From a virus: 35,308 nt of DNA. The position numbers and the translations under genes were made by a program. The stretch is taken from positions 1-35,308 of IMG/VR virus record IMGVR_UViG_3300042861_000443. One strand, 5' to 3'. Under the pieces are notes generated by a model, which searched no databases, had not been told where the DNA came from, and was given only the letters and a program-made list of their open reading frames with translations. Below are positions 1-7,988 of this stretch, piece after piece (positions within the stretch are counted from its first letter, which is position 1; every line of letters begins with the position of its first letter).

Positions 1-680
1 TGGTTCAATGCAACAACTAACTTTTGATGCAATTCCTCAGTCAAAAAATCTGTAACAAACTTATATTTCTTTGCTAATCGTGCAAATACTTTTGTTCTTT
101 CTCCATTGCTTCTAACGTATGTTTTTTGTTCAATGTCAAAGGCAGGATTAGAAGCATACATTGGAAGTCTAATTGCATTTCTTCTATTTTCAGCATTGGG
201 ATAATAAAATCCAAAAGCATCCTCATTGTTAGTGTAAGTAATCCTACTTGTAAAGCATTTATCAACTGAGTATTTAAAACAAGTTATTGATTCTATTGAC
301 AAATATGCAGGTGGTTCATCTTTTAAAAAATTAAATTGTAATGTAAAGCAATCTCCATCATTCAATCCATTTAATAAACTTGAAATGTCAAATTGCAAAA
401 ACATTATGTAAGTATTGGTTGATATTGTTGCAATATCCTTGCCCACTGTTGAAATTGTGGTCAATCCGCTACTTGTTTGCCTCCTTACTTGAAAAGCACT
501 TAACAAATCAGCTGAGGTTGCATAATCATTTGAAATAACTTTAAACTGAAACTTTAAATCTCCTGCTTCACATATTGGTAAACAAGTATCAACAACAACT
601 CCACAATCATTGTCAGTAATAAATTCTTGCTCATTAAATCTTACAAAGCTATTCTGTAAATCTATAAGGCTTGTAGCCAT
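1..680 (-). CDS. Variable tail-linked protein, copy A (3' end outside window)
   Basis: Function not recognised. The frame starts at an ATG whose A overlaps the stop of the upstream 727-aa tail gene (TAATG) and runs off the window after about 226 codons. The first 41 residues and the last 50 or so visible residues are nearly identical to the 280-aa protein at 34448-35290, while the middle differs strongly. Conserved features are cysteines at DCGVVVDTCLPIC near the N-terminus, a CFKYSxDKCFTSRITY motif and a NEDAFGF motif. Its position directly after the tape-measure and tail-tip genes suggests a virion component of the tail end, perhaps one exposed to the host. Copy A is one codon longer than copy B over the shared part. 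It may be an alternative allele of copy B rather than a second gene. Confidence 0.75.
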   Translation of the reverse strand, partial: MATSLIDLQNSFVRFNEQEFITDNDCGVVVDTCLPICEAGDLKFQFKVISNDYATSADLLSAFQVRRQTSSGLTTISTVGKDIATISTNTYIMFLQFDISSLLNGLNDGDCFTLQFNFLKDEPPAYLSIESITCFKYSVDKCFTSRITYTNNEDAFGFYYPNAENRRNAIRLPMYASNPAFDIEQKTYVRSNGERTKVFARLAKKYKFVTDFLTEELHQKLVVALN

Positions 681-2863
681 TATTCCATAATTGCGTGGAG
701 TAGCGTAAACTTTGCCATTCCTTGATTCGGGTCATAAGTAGCGGTTAATAAATAACCATTAAATGTAATATCGTTGCAGTCAAATGAATAAATATTTTCA
801 TAAACATCAACCAACATTTCATTCATAAATTGATTCATCGTCAAAGGTATTGAAAATTCATAAATAATTGGCAAAAAATAAGGTGCTGCATTTGCACTTA
901 CATCAAAATCTGCTGTTACTATGTTATCATTTTCGGCTATTGCTGCATCCTCTAAATCACATTGCCCAGTCATTCTACCACTTGCAATAAAGTTACCGTT
1001 TGATGAATTAAATACTAATTCTTGAGGTGAATAAAGGCATAAACGATTAAACCAATTTAATAAATTTCTAATTGGTGTTAATCTGTAATTGTATCTTGTT
1101 GATGGACTTACAATATTTGTTGGAGATGTTACTCCTTGCACTGCATTTGAGCCATCAATGTTTATTACAAATGTATCACTATCATATCTCCAATCGCTTG
1201 AAAATGGACTTTTTCGCCTTGTTATCTCAATGGTATATCCTGCAGTGATAAATTGGCTTACTAAGTCAAGTGTTTTATCTGAATTACTGCCTTGCCGTGA
1301 ATACTTTCTCATTGTATTCATCTCGTCAAGTCCATTATACTCTTCGGATTCCCAATTACTATAACCTACATTTACTTTCCCAAATAAAAACTCTTTTGCA
1401 TGGCTAATCTTTACTTCATCAACTGCCCCCAATGATATTGTATTTGTTTGTTGATAGAACTGTTTAGCCTTGTCAATTATTAAGTCGGTGCCAGATATTC
1501 CCCAACCTAAATTAAATATCTTTGAGGTGTTTCTAAATAAATTTTCCCAACTAAGAAATAGGTTACTTGTATCGGGTTTTCTTCTTAACTTTAAACCATT
1601 AGTTATGATATGGTCAGCCATACATTCATCATTGCATTGTACATCGTAGCAATCTCCTACAAGTGCTGTTGGCAAAAATTCAAATGTATCTTTTAAGTTT
1701 ACGCCTTTGATAGTTGTTTCAGGGCAACTTGTGTTTATTGCCATTTCTACATAAGATGTATTGTCATATTGCCAATCGAATTGCATATTTTTACAATCTT
1801 CTGTTTCTCCATCTGCTACATTGTAAGTCGTTTCAAAAAATATAAAAAGTTTTCTGTTATTTGCAAAACTTGGAGGAGAATAGTTGGCATAAGAAAAAGG
1901 AATTGATACGGGAGTCATGTCATCTGTTACTGCATAAGTTCCCGTTATCATATTAACTGAATAAATTAAATTTATATTATTGAAGAAATCTAATTCATAC
2001 AATTTATAAATTATAGCCGTAATACTTGCATTAAGTGTTGATTGAACTACAACCGTTCCGCTAATATTAACATCTAAACTATATTCATATCCAGGTTCAA
2101 GACATAACTCTGTCAAACTAATATTGTCTAAATCTCTTTCCCAAATAGTATAAGCTAAAATTTCATCAGTTTCCCAATTGGGTTGGTCAAACATTTGTTC
2201 TGTTGCACATTGAAATGTTTCTCCCGTTGGGCTGAGAAAATTAAAAGCAGGTATTTCTTGTATTTCAGTAACTCTTAATGCTAATGAATGATACAACCAA
2301 CCAATTGCAGGAAAGGCATCAAAGTCTTGAGTTGATAATGTAATTGAAAATTGATATGTTAAACTTGGGTCAGGAACTGCCCTATTCCTAATAACTATAT
2401 CTTGACCTCCCAATGTAATATCTACCTCTGCAAGTGGTGTTATTTCGTTTCCATCTATATCCGTTGTCGTTGCTAAGTCTATATCTTGCGACATTCTTAC
2501 CATCAAATCATTTAAACAACTATTGGCATTTACCGCAATCTCAATCATACACATATCACCACAAGTACGCTTATAGGTATTGAAATCGAATTTAAACGTA
2601 TCTAACAACTGATATGCTTCGGCTTCGCATTGATACTCTACTTTTAAAAAAGCTATTGAATCAGCTCCCGTAGTATCATAAATTGATTTTAACAATACAT
2701 AGGCATCCTCAATAAATTGAAAGTCTGTATTCTCAATGGTCTTAATAATTCCATGATTCTCAAAGTTTCTCGTTAATCCAATTGTCAATGCATCCCATCC
2801 AATAGGCTCAATAATAATTGTTTCATCTAAGTTACTTTCAATTATTGTAAACTTCCAATTCAT
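680..2863 (-). CDS. Large tail-tip or baseplate structural protein (727 aa)
   Basis: This is the gene immediately after the tape measure. Its ATG overlaps the tape-measure TGA (ATGA), so the two are probably translationally coupled. In siphophages this position holds the distal tail or baseplate-hub proteins that bind the tape-measure end and carry host-contact parts. The protein is rich in beta-forming residues, has no coiled coil or membrane segment, and contains several cysteines (for example CGDMC near residue 102 and CYDVQCNDEC near 415) that could form disulfides or bind metal. The C-terminus ends in HAIME, and the same coding sequence reappears at the last bases of the window. No catalytic motif was seen. 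The exact role (distal tail protein, hub or tail-associated lysin) cannot be fixed from sequence alone. Confidence 0.75.
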   Translation of the reverse strand: MNWKFTIIESNLDETIIIEPIGWDALTIGLTRNFENHGIIKTIENTDFQFIEDAYVLLKSIYDTTGADSIAFLKVEYQCEAEAYQLLDTFKFDFNTYKRTCGDMCMIEIAVNANSCLNDLMVRMSQDIDLATTTDIDGNEITPLAEVDITLGGQDIVIRNRAVPDPSLTYQFSITLSTQDFDAFPAIGWLYHSLALRVTEIQEIPAFNFLSPTGETFQCATEQMFDQPNWETDEILAYTIWERDLDNISLTELCLEPGYEYSLDVNISGTVVVQSTLNASITAIIYKLYELDFFNNINLIYSVNMITGTYAVTDDMTPVSIPFSYANYSPPSFANNRKLFIFFETTYNVADGETEDCKNMQFDWQYDNTSYVEMAINTSCPETTIKGVNLKDTFEFLPTALVGDCYDVQCNDECMADHIITNGLKLRRKPDTSNLFLSWENLFRNTSKIFNLGWGISGTDLIIDKAKQFYQQTNTISLGAVDEVKISHAKEFLFGKVNVGYSNWESEEYNGLDEMNTMRKYSRQGSNSDKTLDLVSQFITAGYTIEITRRKSPFSSDWRYDSDTFVINIDGSNAVQGVTSPTNIVSPSTRYNYRLTPIRNLLNWFNRLCLYSPQELVFNSSNGNFIASGRMTGQCDLEDAAIAENDNIVTADFDVSANAAPYFLPIIYEFSIPLTMNQFMNEMLVDVYENIYSFDCNDITFNGYLLTATYDPNQGMAKFTLLHAIME

Positions 2864-5124
2864 TTCCTAAATTTTTTGTTTAGATATTCATTCTTGCCAT
2901 TCTCAGTAATCAAAAACTTTCTAAATCCACTTTCATCCATATTTATATTGGTAGTGCTTTTGTTTTTGCTAAACAACCTATCTAACTTATCATAGTCAAT
3001 AGCTACTGAACTATTAACATACACTGGGCTATTGTAATCGTGTGAAATATTGTAGTTTCCTTTTGATGCTTCCAATAATAATTCATTGGCAATACTTGGA
3101 CTTACCTTTTTATCAAAAATTAAATCTAAGGCAGGGAAATAGCTTTCTTTTGTCTTTGTAGGGATAACCATTTCTCCTTTCGATAGATAGGCAAGTATTG
3201 AATCGCTTGTATCTGTTCCTGGTCCTTCAACTCCTTTTGTTCCTTTGGCAAACTTTGGTATCGGTTGATTCTTGATGGCAGCAATTTGTAAGGTTGTTAA
3301 TGTTGCTATTCCTACTGCTGCAATACTTGCTGAAATCGGATCCATTGTTGCGTATGCCTTAGTGATTGCTATTGCTCCATTGATACTTGCTTGAACTACA
3401 TCCGCTTGTCTTTGCTTTCGTGCCGCCTCAGTTTTAATTCTTGCTATTTCTCTTTGGGTATTCCTCTCGATAGCTTGTTGCTGTGATGCTGAAAGCTCAC
3501 GACCTTCTAATTGTTTACGTTGTTCCTCCTCTGCTGCGGCAACTTTTAAATCTGTTTCTTGTTGTAGATTTTGTTCTATTGTGCTAAATGTAAATGCCGC
3601 TGCATTTTCTAACATTTGAAAGGCTGTCTGCTGTGCTAATTGCCTATACTCTTCTTCTTTCTTTGCCTTTTCTTCTAAGTATTTTGTATCAATATCAGTT
3701 TGCTTTTTCTTTAAATCCTCGTAATCTTTTAACTCTTTTTCTACTTGAGCATAAATTTCTTCTGATGTTTGATAACGACCTTCTGAGGCAATTCTGCTGT
3801 ATATTTCATCAATCTCGAGACTGCTTTTTTGATATTCTTTTTGAATGTCTAACTGCTTATAGTAATTCTTTTTTAGTTGTGATGTTGAATCAACATCCTC
3901 CATTGCTCTTTTGTTGGCTTCTTCTGTGGCTTTGGCTTCTGCCTCTGCTCTTTTTCGTGCTTCTTCTTCTGCCTTTTTTAAGGCTTCTGCGTCTGCTGTT
4001 GCTTTTACTTTTGCTTTTTTCTCTTGTTGGTCTTTTAAATCTTTCTTTTCCTTTTCATCCCACTTTTTATTTATTTCATCCCTTTGCTTATTATAAAGTT
4101 CTAAATTTACTCTTGTTTCAGCATCAAATGACTTTTGACTTTGTCCTGTTTCTTTTTGAGCTCTTAATCTCTCCCTAAACTCTTGGTCATAACCTATTTT
4201 AAGTGCTTTTAATTCACCTTCCTTACTTCCTTGCAATAATTGTTGCCTTTTCTTTAATACATTGGCATAAACATCAGCATCTTTTTCATACATCTTACCC
4301 AACCTTTCCTGAATTTTCTTTGCAGAATCTTCAGTGCTACTCATTTCAACCACTAAATAGGCTATCCCTGCTATTATTAATGAAATACCAGCAGTTGCAG
4401 CAGCCATAGCAGCACTAATCTCAACTCCCATTATAGTAGCACTTTTTCCTGCTAATCTTTGTGCTACTGATAAATATGTTGTTTTTAATATATTTTCGTC
4501 AGTTACTAATTTTGCTATCTCTTGAACACCCGTTAGCAATGCCATTGCTGACTGAACTTTCAATAATGTTTTTTCTACCTTCTCATTTTCTCCACCAAGC
4601 AATCCTATTGCACCCTGAGTAATTGCTACCCCTGCTGCTAATGCTCTAAATCCTTCCACAACTCCATCAATCCTCTTGGTATCGCTTGACAATGCCTTAA
4701 TCTTTTGATTGACATCGCCTAAATGGTCAGTAAGTTCTGCCGCTCTCTTTGTGGCTTCGGATAATTGTTTTGCATCCAATCCACCACTCGCAATCTGTGT
4801 TTTTAATTCTTTAAGTTCTTGTTTTAATGTTTTGCTTTTCTTTCCTGCCCCTTCCATCTCCTTACCCATCTCAGCAAAATGTTCAGCAACTCCTTCTAAA
4901 ATTCCTGCTTGGATTTCTGCTTTAATACTTGCCATTTCATCACCAAAGTTTCCTGCTTCCTTTGTTGTGGCTTTTAATGTGTTAAGATATTTAGCTTGTG
5001 ATTGATTTATTTCATCAATCTTTCTTGCATCTTCCTCAGTAATCTTGCCAATAAGTTTTAGTTGTTCAACCGCAGGTTGTAGTCCTGTGGTGTCGGCAGT
5101 AAACTTTATAATTACGTTTTCCAC
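2860..5124 (-). CDS. Tail tape measure protein (754 aa)
   Basis: The tape measure sets tail length and occupies the tail lumen before DNA ejection. The start is a GTG that shares its first base with the TAG of the frameshifted chaperone extension upstream (TAGTG). No nearby in-frame ATG fits as well. The N-terminal part is helical. A hydrophobic stretch at roughly residues 165-260 (including AAMAAATAGISLIIAGIAYLV) could form membrane segments. A long charged Lys/Glu/Ala-rich coiled coil follows at about 270-580. The C-terminal part has a FAKGTKGVEGPGTDTSDSI motif followed by LSKGEMVIP, which I associate with tape measures of Bacteroidota phages. At about 0.15 nm per residue, 754 aa would predict a tail near 110 nm. 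The coiled-coil composition creates long empty frames on the other strand that are not genes. Confidence 0.9.
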   Translation of the reverse strand: MENVIIKFTADTTGLQPAVEQLKLIGKITEEDARKIDEINQSQAKYLNTLKATTKEAGNFGDEMASIKAEIQAGILEGVAEHFAEMGKEMEGAGKKSKTLKQELKELKTQIASGGLDAKQLSEATKRAAELTDHLGDVNQKIKALSSDTKRIDGVVEGFRALAAGVAITQGAIGLLGGENEKVEKTLLKVQSAMALLTGVQEIAKLVTDENILKTTYLSVAQRLAGKSATIMGVEISAAMAAATAGISLIIAGIAYLVVEMSSTEDSAKKIQERLGKMYEKDADVYANVLKKRQQLLQGSKEGELKALKIGYDQEFRERLRAQKETGQSQKSFDAETRVNLELYNKQRDEINKKWDEKEKKDLKDQQEKKAKVKATADAEALKKAEEEARKRAEAEAKATEEANKRAMEDVDSTSQLKKNYYKQLDIQKEYQKSSLEIDEIYSRIASEGRYQTSEEIYAQVEKELKDYEDLKKKQTDIDTKYLEEKAKKEEEYRQLAQQTAFQMLENAAAFTFSTIEQNLQQETDLKVAAAEEEQRKQLEGRELSASQQQAIERNTQREIARIKTEAARKQRQADVVQASINGAIAITKAYATMDPISASIAAVGIATLTTLQIAAIKNQPIPKFAKGTKGVEGPGTDTSDSILAYLSKGEMVIPTKTKESYFPALDLIFDKKVSPSIANELLLEASKGNYNISHDYNSPVYVNSSVAIDYDKLDRLFSKNKSTTNINMDESGFRKFLITENGKNEYLNKKFRK

Positions 5125-5126
5125 TA

Positions 5127-5860
5127 TTTCTTATTAGCGGTTCTATTTAGTTGTTGGCTCTTCGCTTCATTTGCGAAAAAAAAGAAATCGTACAAATTTA
5201 ATGAATTTATTTGATATGTAGATGGAAGAAAGTTCATTACTATTAATTTCAATCGTTCTCGGCTTTCAATTCCTCCTCTAACAGAATCAATGTATGAGCC
5301 ACTTTCTGCAAACTTTCTATTTTGTCCACCACCCTCAAATACGTTAGGGAACTGTCTGCGTATGTATTTAAAAACGGTATCAATTTCTTTAAAGGTTCGT
5401 GCAAAAAAAAACCATCCCCATATTTTTTCCAACTTTCAATCTTATGCTTATTGTATTCGTGGTCGTATCTCAATACACTTTCTTTGTCATCAATAAAGGC
5501 TACTGAGGCAACTTTATAGATAATCTCTGGGCTTATGATGTACTTCAATCGTTCCTCAAACCTGGCTATCTCAATGAACATATTTTTTAAGTCTAAAGAT
5601 TTACCATTCTTTACCTCAGTGCATTTCTTCATTACTTCGATATGATTGAGAATGTAATCTCTTGTAACTCCATTTTGCAATTCCTCAAAAAATATTAAGG
5701 CATCCAATCCACGTTGGAATGGCATTGAATTTTTATCTTTAAATTCGTAGTATTTTACTTTATTACACTCGAATGCAAACTCTAAAGTAAATCCATCTTT
5801 TACGATTACATTAGAACTCGGATTCAAGCTCTGTAATCGCTTTTTTATCGCTCCAAACAT
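5127..5860 (-). CDS. Frameshifted long form of the tail assembly chaperone (G-T-like fusion, 245 aa)
   Basis: This is the product predicted if ribosomes shift by -1 on the T9 run at 5403-5411. The first 152 residues are those of the 203-aa short form, followed by 93 residues beginning FARTFKEID. The extension frame stays open to a TAG at 5124-5126, whose G is the first base of the tape-measure GTG start. In lambda and many other siphophages, the gene before the tape measure is expressed as a short G protein and a -1 frameshifted GT protein. GT joins tail tube subunits to the tape measure. The gene order, shift direction, slippery sequence and extension ending on the next start codon all match that arrangement. 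The extension has no homology I recognise. Polymerase slippage on T9 would give the same protein. Confidence 0.7.
5249..5860 (-). CDS. Tail assembly chaperone, short form (203 aa)
   Basis: This is the zero-frame product of the chaperone gene, a soluble mostly helical protein without signal peptide or membrane segment. It starts MFGAIKKRLQ and ends EEELKAEND. Identification rests on its place directly upstream of the tape measure and on the frameshift architecture, not on a recognised domain. In other siphophages the short form binds the tape measure during assembly and is absent from the virion. The first 50 nt overlap the end of the 67-aa gene upstream, so the two are probably coupled. The slippery codons are GGT TTT TTT TTG, encoding GFFL at residues 150-153. 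Confidence 0.75.
   Translation of the reverse strand: MFGAIKKRLQSLNPSSNVIVKDGFTLEFAFECNKVKYYEFKDKNSMPFQRGLDALIFFEELQNGVTRDYILNHIEVMKKCTEVKNGKSLDLKNMFIEIARFEERLKYIISPEIIYKVASVAFIDDKESVLRYDHEYNKHKIESWKKYGDGFFLHEPLKKLIPFLNTYADSSLTYLRVVDKIESLQKVAHTLILLEEELKAEND
5403..5411 (-). promoter_or_regulatory. Slippery T9 site for -1 ribosomal frameshifting
   Basis: On the coding strand the sequence is GATGG-T9-GCACG. In the zero frame it reads GGT TTT TTT TTG, which contains the heptamer T_TTT_TTT of the X_XXY_YYZ type. Slipping back one base gives TTT TTT TTT GCA in the frame that ends at the tape-measure start. The 9-nt homopolymer also permits transcriptional slippage. Confidence 0.7.
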
Positions 5861-6014
5861 TGTCTTTTTTTATTTGATATTGGTTTAATTTCTTATAAAC
5901 TTTTACTTCTGTTGATGCGTTTGCAAATCTATGATATTGGTTGTTGCCTTGACAGCCGCAAGAATGACCTTGAGCAACAAATCCATTATTATTTAAGATT
6001 AGCAACCAATTCAT
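5811..6014 (-). CDS. Small Cys/His-containing phage protein (67 aa)
   Basis: Function unknown. The ATG directly follows the stop of the 115-aa membrane protein gene, and the 3' end overlaps the chaperone start by 50 nt, so it sits in a coupled chain leading into the tail genes. It contains the motif GHSCGCQGNNQYHRF at residues 16-30, whose two cysteines and two histidines could bind a metal. The C-terminal half is Lys-rich. I have an impression of similar small proteins next to tail genes in other Bacteroidota phages but cannot confirm it here. Confidence 0.6.
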   Translation of the reverse strand: MNWLLILNNNGFVAQGHSCGCQGNNQYHRFANASTEVKVYKKLNQYQIKKDNVWSDKKAITELESEF

Positions 6015-6362
6015 TTAATCTCTGTAAATTATTGAGGTTAATATTTTATTAAGCCCACTCAAAGCCATACAATAGGCAAACATCCAAAAGTAACCATAAG
6101 GTTGTCCATCGTAAACAAAGAAAGCAAATGGAAATCCATAGAGTAGTATCATACAAGGAGGGCAGTTATAAAGTGGCTTTGTTATCCAAAACCATTCATC
6201 GCCAATCAACTTTTCAAATCGTTCTGTTATCGGCTTAAAAATCATTCCATCTCCTGCAAATATATTGTGAATACCAATTATTGCAAGTGAATTGAATAAT
6301 AGTAAAATAAAGACTTGAAATGCTTCAATCTTTGTGTTTAGAATCCATAGTTGTTCTTCCAT
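6015..6362 (-). CDS. Membrane protein with KPLYNCPPCM motif (115 aa)
   Basis: A predicted integral membrane protein. There is a hydrophobic segment at about residues 14-36 (AFQVFILLLFNSLAIIGIHNIF) and two more at about 69-83 and 89-108. A CxxC pair in KPLYNCPPCM lies between the membrane segments and resembles the CPxC motif of DUF1360-type membrane proteins, though I would not assign that family. It lies between a small structural-type gene and the tail chaperone. A virion membrane protein, superinfection-exclusion factor or ejection-related protein are all possible, and nothing in the sequence decides between them. Confidence 0.6.
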   Translation of the reverse strand: MEEQLWILNTKIEAFQVFILLLFNSLAIIGIHNIFAGDGMIFKPITERFEKLIGDEWFWITKPLYNCPPCMILLYGFPFAFFVYDGQPYGYFWMFAYCMALSGLNKILTSIIYRD

Positions 6363-6390
6363 TGTTTTGTTTATTTTGGTTTATATTTTT

Positions 6391-6765
6391 TTATGAACAA
6401 CAAGGCACATTTTCAGTTCTTATTGCTGCATCTATCAATACCTTAGTAAAGTTTAAAACTATTTGAGAATAATCGTTTTCGCAAAGTGTTAAAATAATTG
6501 GTGTACATAGGTCAGTTAATTCAAATATCTGAACTATTATCTCTCCGGTGCCATCGTTCCAAAATCCACTTAACAATCCATCTTTAGACAATGATAGAGT
6601 GCCTCCTGCATTAGTTGTTATCCTTGTCTTTAAGACCATACCATTGGCAAAGGTAAACCTTACTTCATAAATTGTTGTTGCCTCTAAATCTAAGTTTAAG
6701 GCGATGAAATCAATACATCCCGGTACATCTTGTTTGTATGTTGCGTTGCAATTAAGTAGTGCCAT
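6391..6765 (-). CDS. Small Cys-rich protein, probable virion component (124 aa)
   Basis: Function unknown. The composition suggests a beta-rich fold, with cysteines near the N-terminus (NCNATYKQDVPGC) and a CC pair close to the C-terminus (VPCCS). It has no signal peptide and no membrane segment. The style resembles the Cys-containing structural proteins elsewhere in this window (the variable end gene and the paralogous pair at 25148-26324). It is close-packed with the methyltransferase gene upstream. A minor tail or neck protein is the likeliest guess. Confidence 0.55.
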   Translation of the reverse strand: MALLNCNATYKQDVPGCIDFIALNLDLEATTIYEVRFTFANGMVLKTRITTNAGGTLSLSKDGLLSGFWNDGTGEIIVQIFELTDLCTPIILTLCENDYSQIVLNFTKVLIDAAIRTENVPCCS

Positions 6766-6768
6766 ATT

Positions 6769-7320
6769 TTATCTTTTTATTCCCCAAAAGTACAAATCTT
6801 GAGGATATTCTAATCGTGTTTTAAATTGATAAATTAAAAAGTCTTTTTCAAAATTGAAGTTGCCAAAGAAATTGCCCTCAGTTAAATTCATGTAGTAATC
6901 TTCCCAATCTTCGGCTTTACTTGTAAATGGTGAATCGCTTGGAGATGTTCGTTTTGTTCCGTGTTCAGGTCTGCCTGTGGTGGCACAAGTAAATAAAAAT
7001 AAACCTCCACTCTTTAAAAGATTGTCGATTACATTTCTTACCGTTTCTCTCCAATGTTTATCATGTTCAAAACACTCAGTAGAAATAACAACATCAAATT
7101 TGTGGTTCTCAGCAGGTTTAAATTCGTGTCCTTTGCAAACAATATCCACATTCTTGCCTTCTCCAATATCAATGCCAGTGTAATCGTAATTCTCAAATAG
7201 ATAACGGTTGTTTCCGTTTATATCTAAGCTACCAATGTCTAATACGCTAACTCCTTTAAAAAAGTCAGGCATAAATTCTTTAACTGATTTGCAAAAGTTG
7301 ATTTGCTCTTGATGGGCCAT
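6769..7320 (-). CDS. Class I SAM-dependent methyltransferase (183 aa)
   Basis: The protein carries the class I methyltransferase core. The SAM-binding motif VLDIGSLDINGN lies at about residues 25-36, with an acidic residue ending the next strand (YTGIDIGEG) and a post-II motif FDVVISTECFEH near residue 75. GGLFLFTCATTG follows near 105. This is the Methyltransf_11 type, acting on small molecules, sugars or lipids, and it lacks the DPPY or NPPY motif of DNA adenine methyltransferases. Its ATG overlaps the stop of the GT2 glycosyltransferase gene (TAATG), so the two are probably co-translated. A joint role in building or capping a glycan is inferred. The methyl acceptor is unknown. Confidence 0.75.
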   Translation of the reverse strand: MAHQEQINFCKSVKEFMPDFFKGVSVLDIGSLDINGNNRYLFENYDYTGIDIGEGKNVDIVCKGHEFKPAENHKFDVVISTECFEHDKHWRETVRNVIDNLLKSGGLFLFTCATTGRPEHGTKRTSPSDSPFTSKAEDWEDYYMNLTEGNFFGNFNFEKDFLIYQFKTRLEYPQDLYFWGIKR

Positions 7321-7937
7321 TATTGATATTTTTCTATGTAAATTCTGTTATCTTCAAATTGAATCATCCCGAACTCAGGAAGTCTTGTTGTGGTGCTTAT
7401 ATCACTTTCAATCTTGCATCCGTATAGCTTTTTGGCTTTGCCTTTTGCATATTTGATTAGGTAGTCATCACCACAAGCTATCTTCAAGTCAAATGGAATA
7501 TCTACATAGTTAGATTTGTGTATGAACATTGCACATCCAAATCCATAAGGTCGTTCAACTACATCGGTAAGATTCATTGATACGGATTGTTTTAAGGCAT
7601 AATTCTCAAAGCACATACCAACTACTCCAACATCTGTTAACTTATCGTTTAAGAAGCTAAAAACATTAGTATCGATTAAAATATCATCGTTAAGGATGGC
7701 AATGTTATCATTGTCAGCAAGTTTAACTCCATAATTCCACGACTCATTTACAAATAAATTTTCAACCCTTTTATCAATATAAAGTTTGGTGTTGTAAATC
7801 AATAACTCTTTTTCTAACTCGCTTCTTTCATTTGAAATTATAGTTATATCATTCACCAACTCGCAATCTATTAGCGATTGAATTAATGGCTTTATCTTGT
7901 CAGACTTCCAAAGGGTAGGGATAATTACTGAAAACAT
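7320..7937 (-). CDS. GT2-like glycosyltransferase (205 aa)
   Basis: This is a short GT-A fold glycosyltransferase. The N-terminus MFSVIIPTLWKSDKI is the typical first beta strand of family 2 enzymes. The metal-binding acidic cluster is LNDDILID at about residues 81-88, and a later GDDYLIKYA stretch could hold the catalytic acid. It lacks membrane segments. It lies between the large terminase and a methyltransferase, an unusual spot in the packaging and tail module. Modification of virion proteins or of host surface sugars is possible. Donor and acceptor cannot be read from sequence. Confidence 0.75.
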   Translation of the reverse strand: MFSVIIPTLWKSDKIKPLIQSLIDCELVNDITIISNERSELEKELLIYNTKLYIDKRVENLFVNESWNYGVKLADNDNIAILNDDILIDTNVFSFLNDKLTDVGVVGMCFENYALKQSVSMNLTDVVERPYGFGCAMFIHKSNYVDIPFDLKIACGDDYLIKYAKGKAKKLYGCKIESDISTTTRLPEFGMIQFEDNRIYIEKYQ

Positions 7938-7954
7938 ATTTTAATTGTTGTTTG

Positions 7955-7988
7955 CAAACTTACTAATTTTTTTTAATCTCTAATCAAA
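7955..7988 (-). promoter_or_regulatory. Weak Bacteroidota-type promoter candidate before the GT2 gene
   Basis: A TAAGTTTG box (7955-7962) fits TAnnTTTG and lies 17 nt before the GT2 ATG. The nearest TTTG (7985-7988) is 22 nt further upstream, longer than in the two strong promoters of this genome. It overlaps the end of the terminase gene. Confidence 0.25.

Noticed and set aside
3594-4178. Long plus-strand open frame (194 codons)
   Set aside because: It is antisense to the tape-measure coiled coil. Its Leu/Phe-rich protein is the mirror of Lys/Glu/Ala codons, and no plus-strand promoter or neighbour supports it.
5172-5186. A second T-run (TTTCTTTTTTTTCGC) in the chaperone extension as a further frameshift site
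   Set aside because: The extension frame is already the one that ends on the tape-measure start, so a shift here would leave that frame. It also lies beyond the stop of the zero frame.
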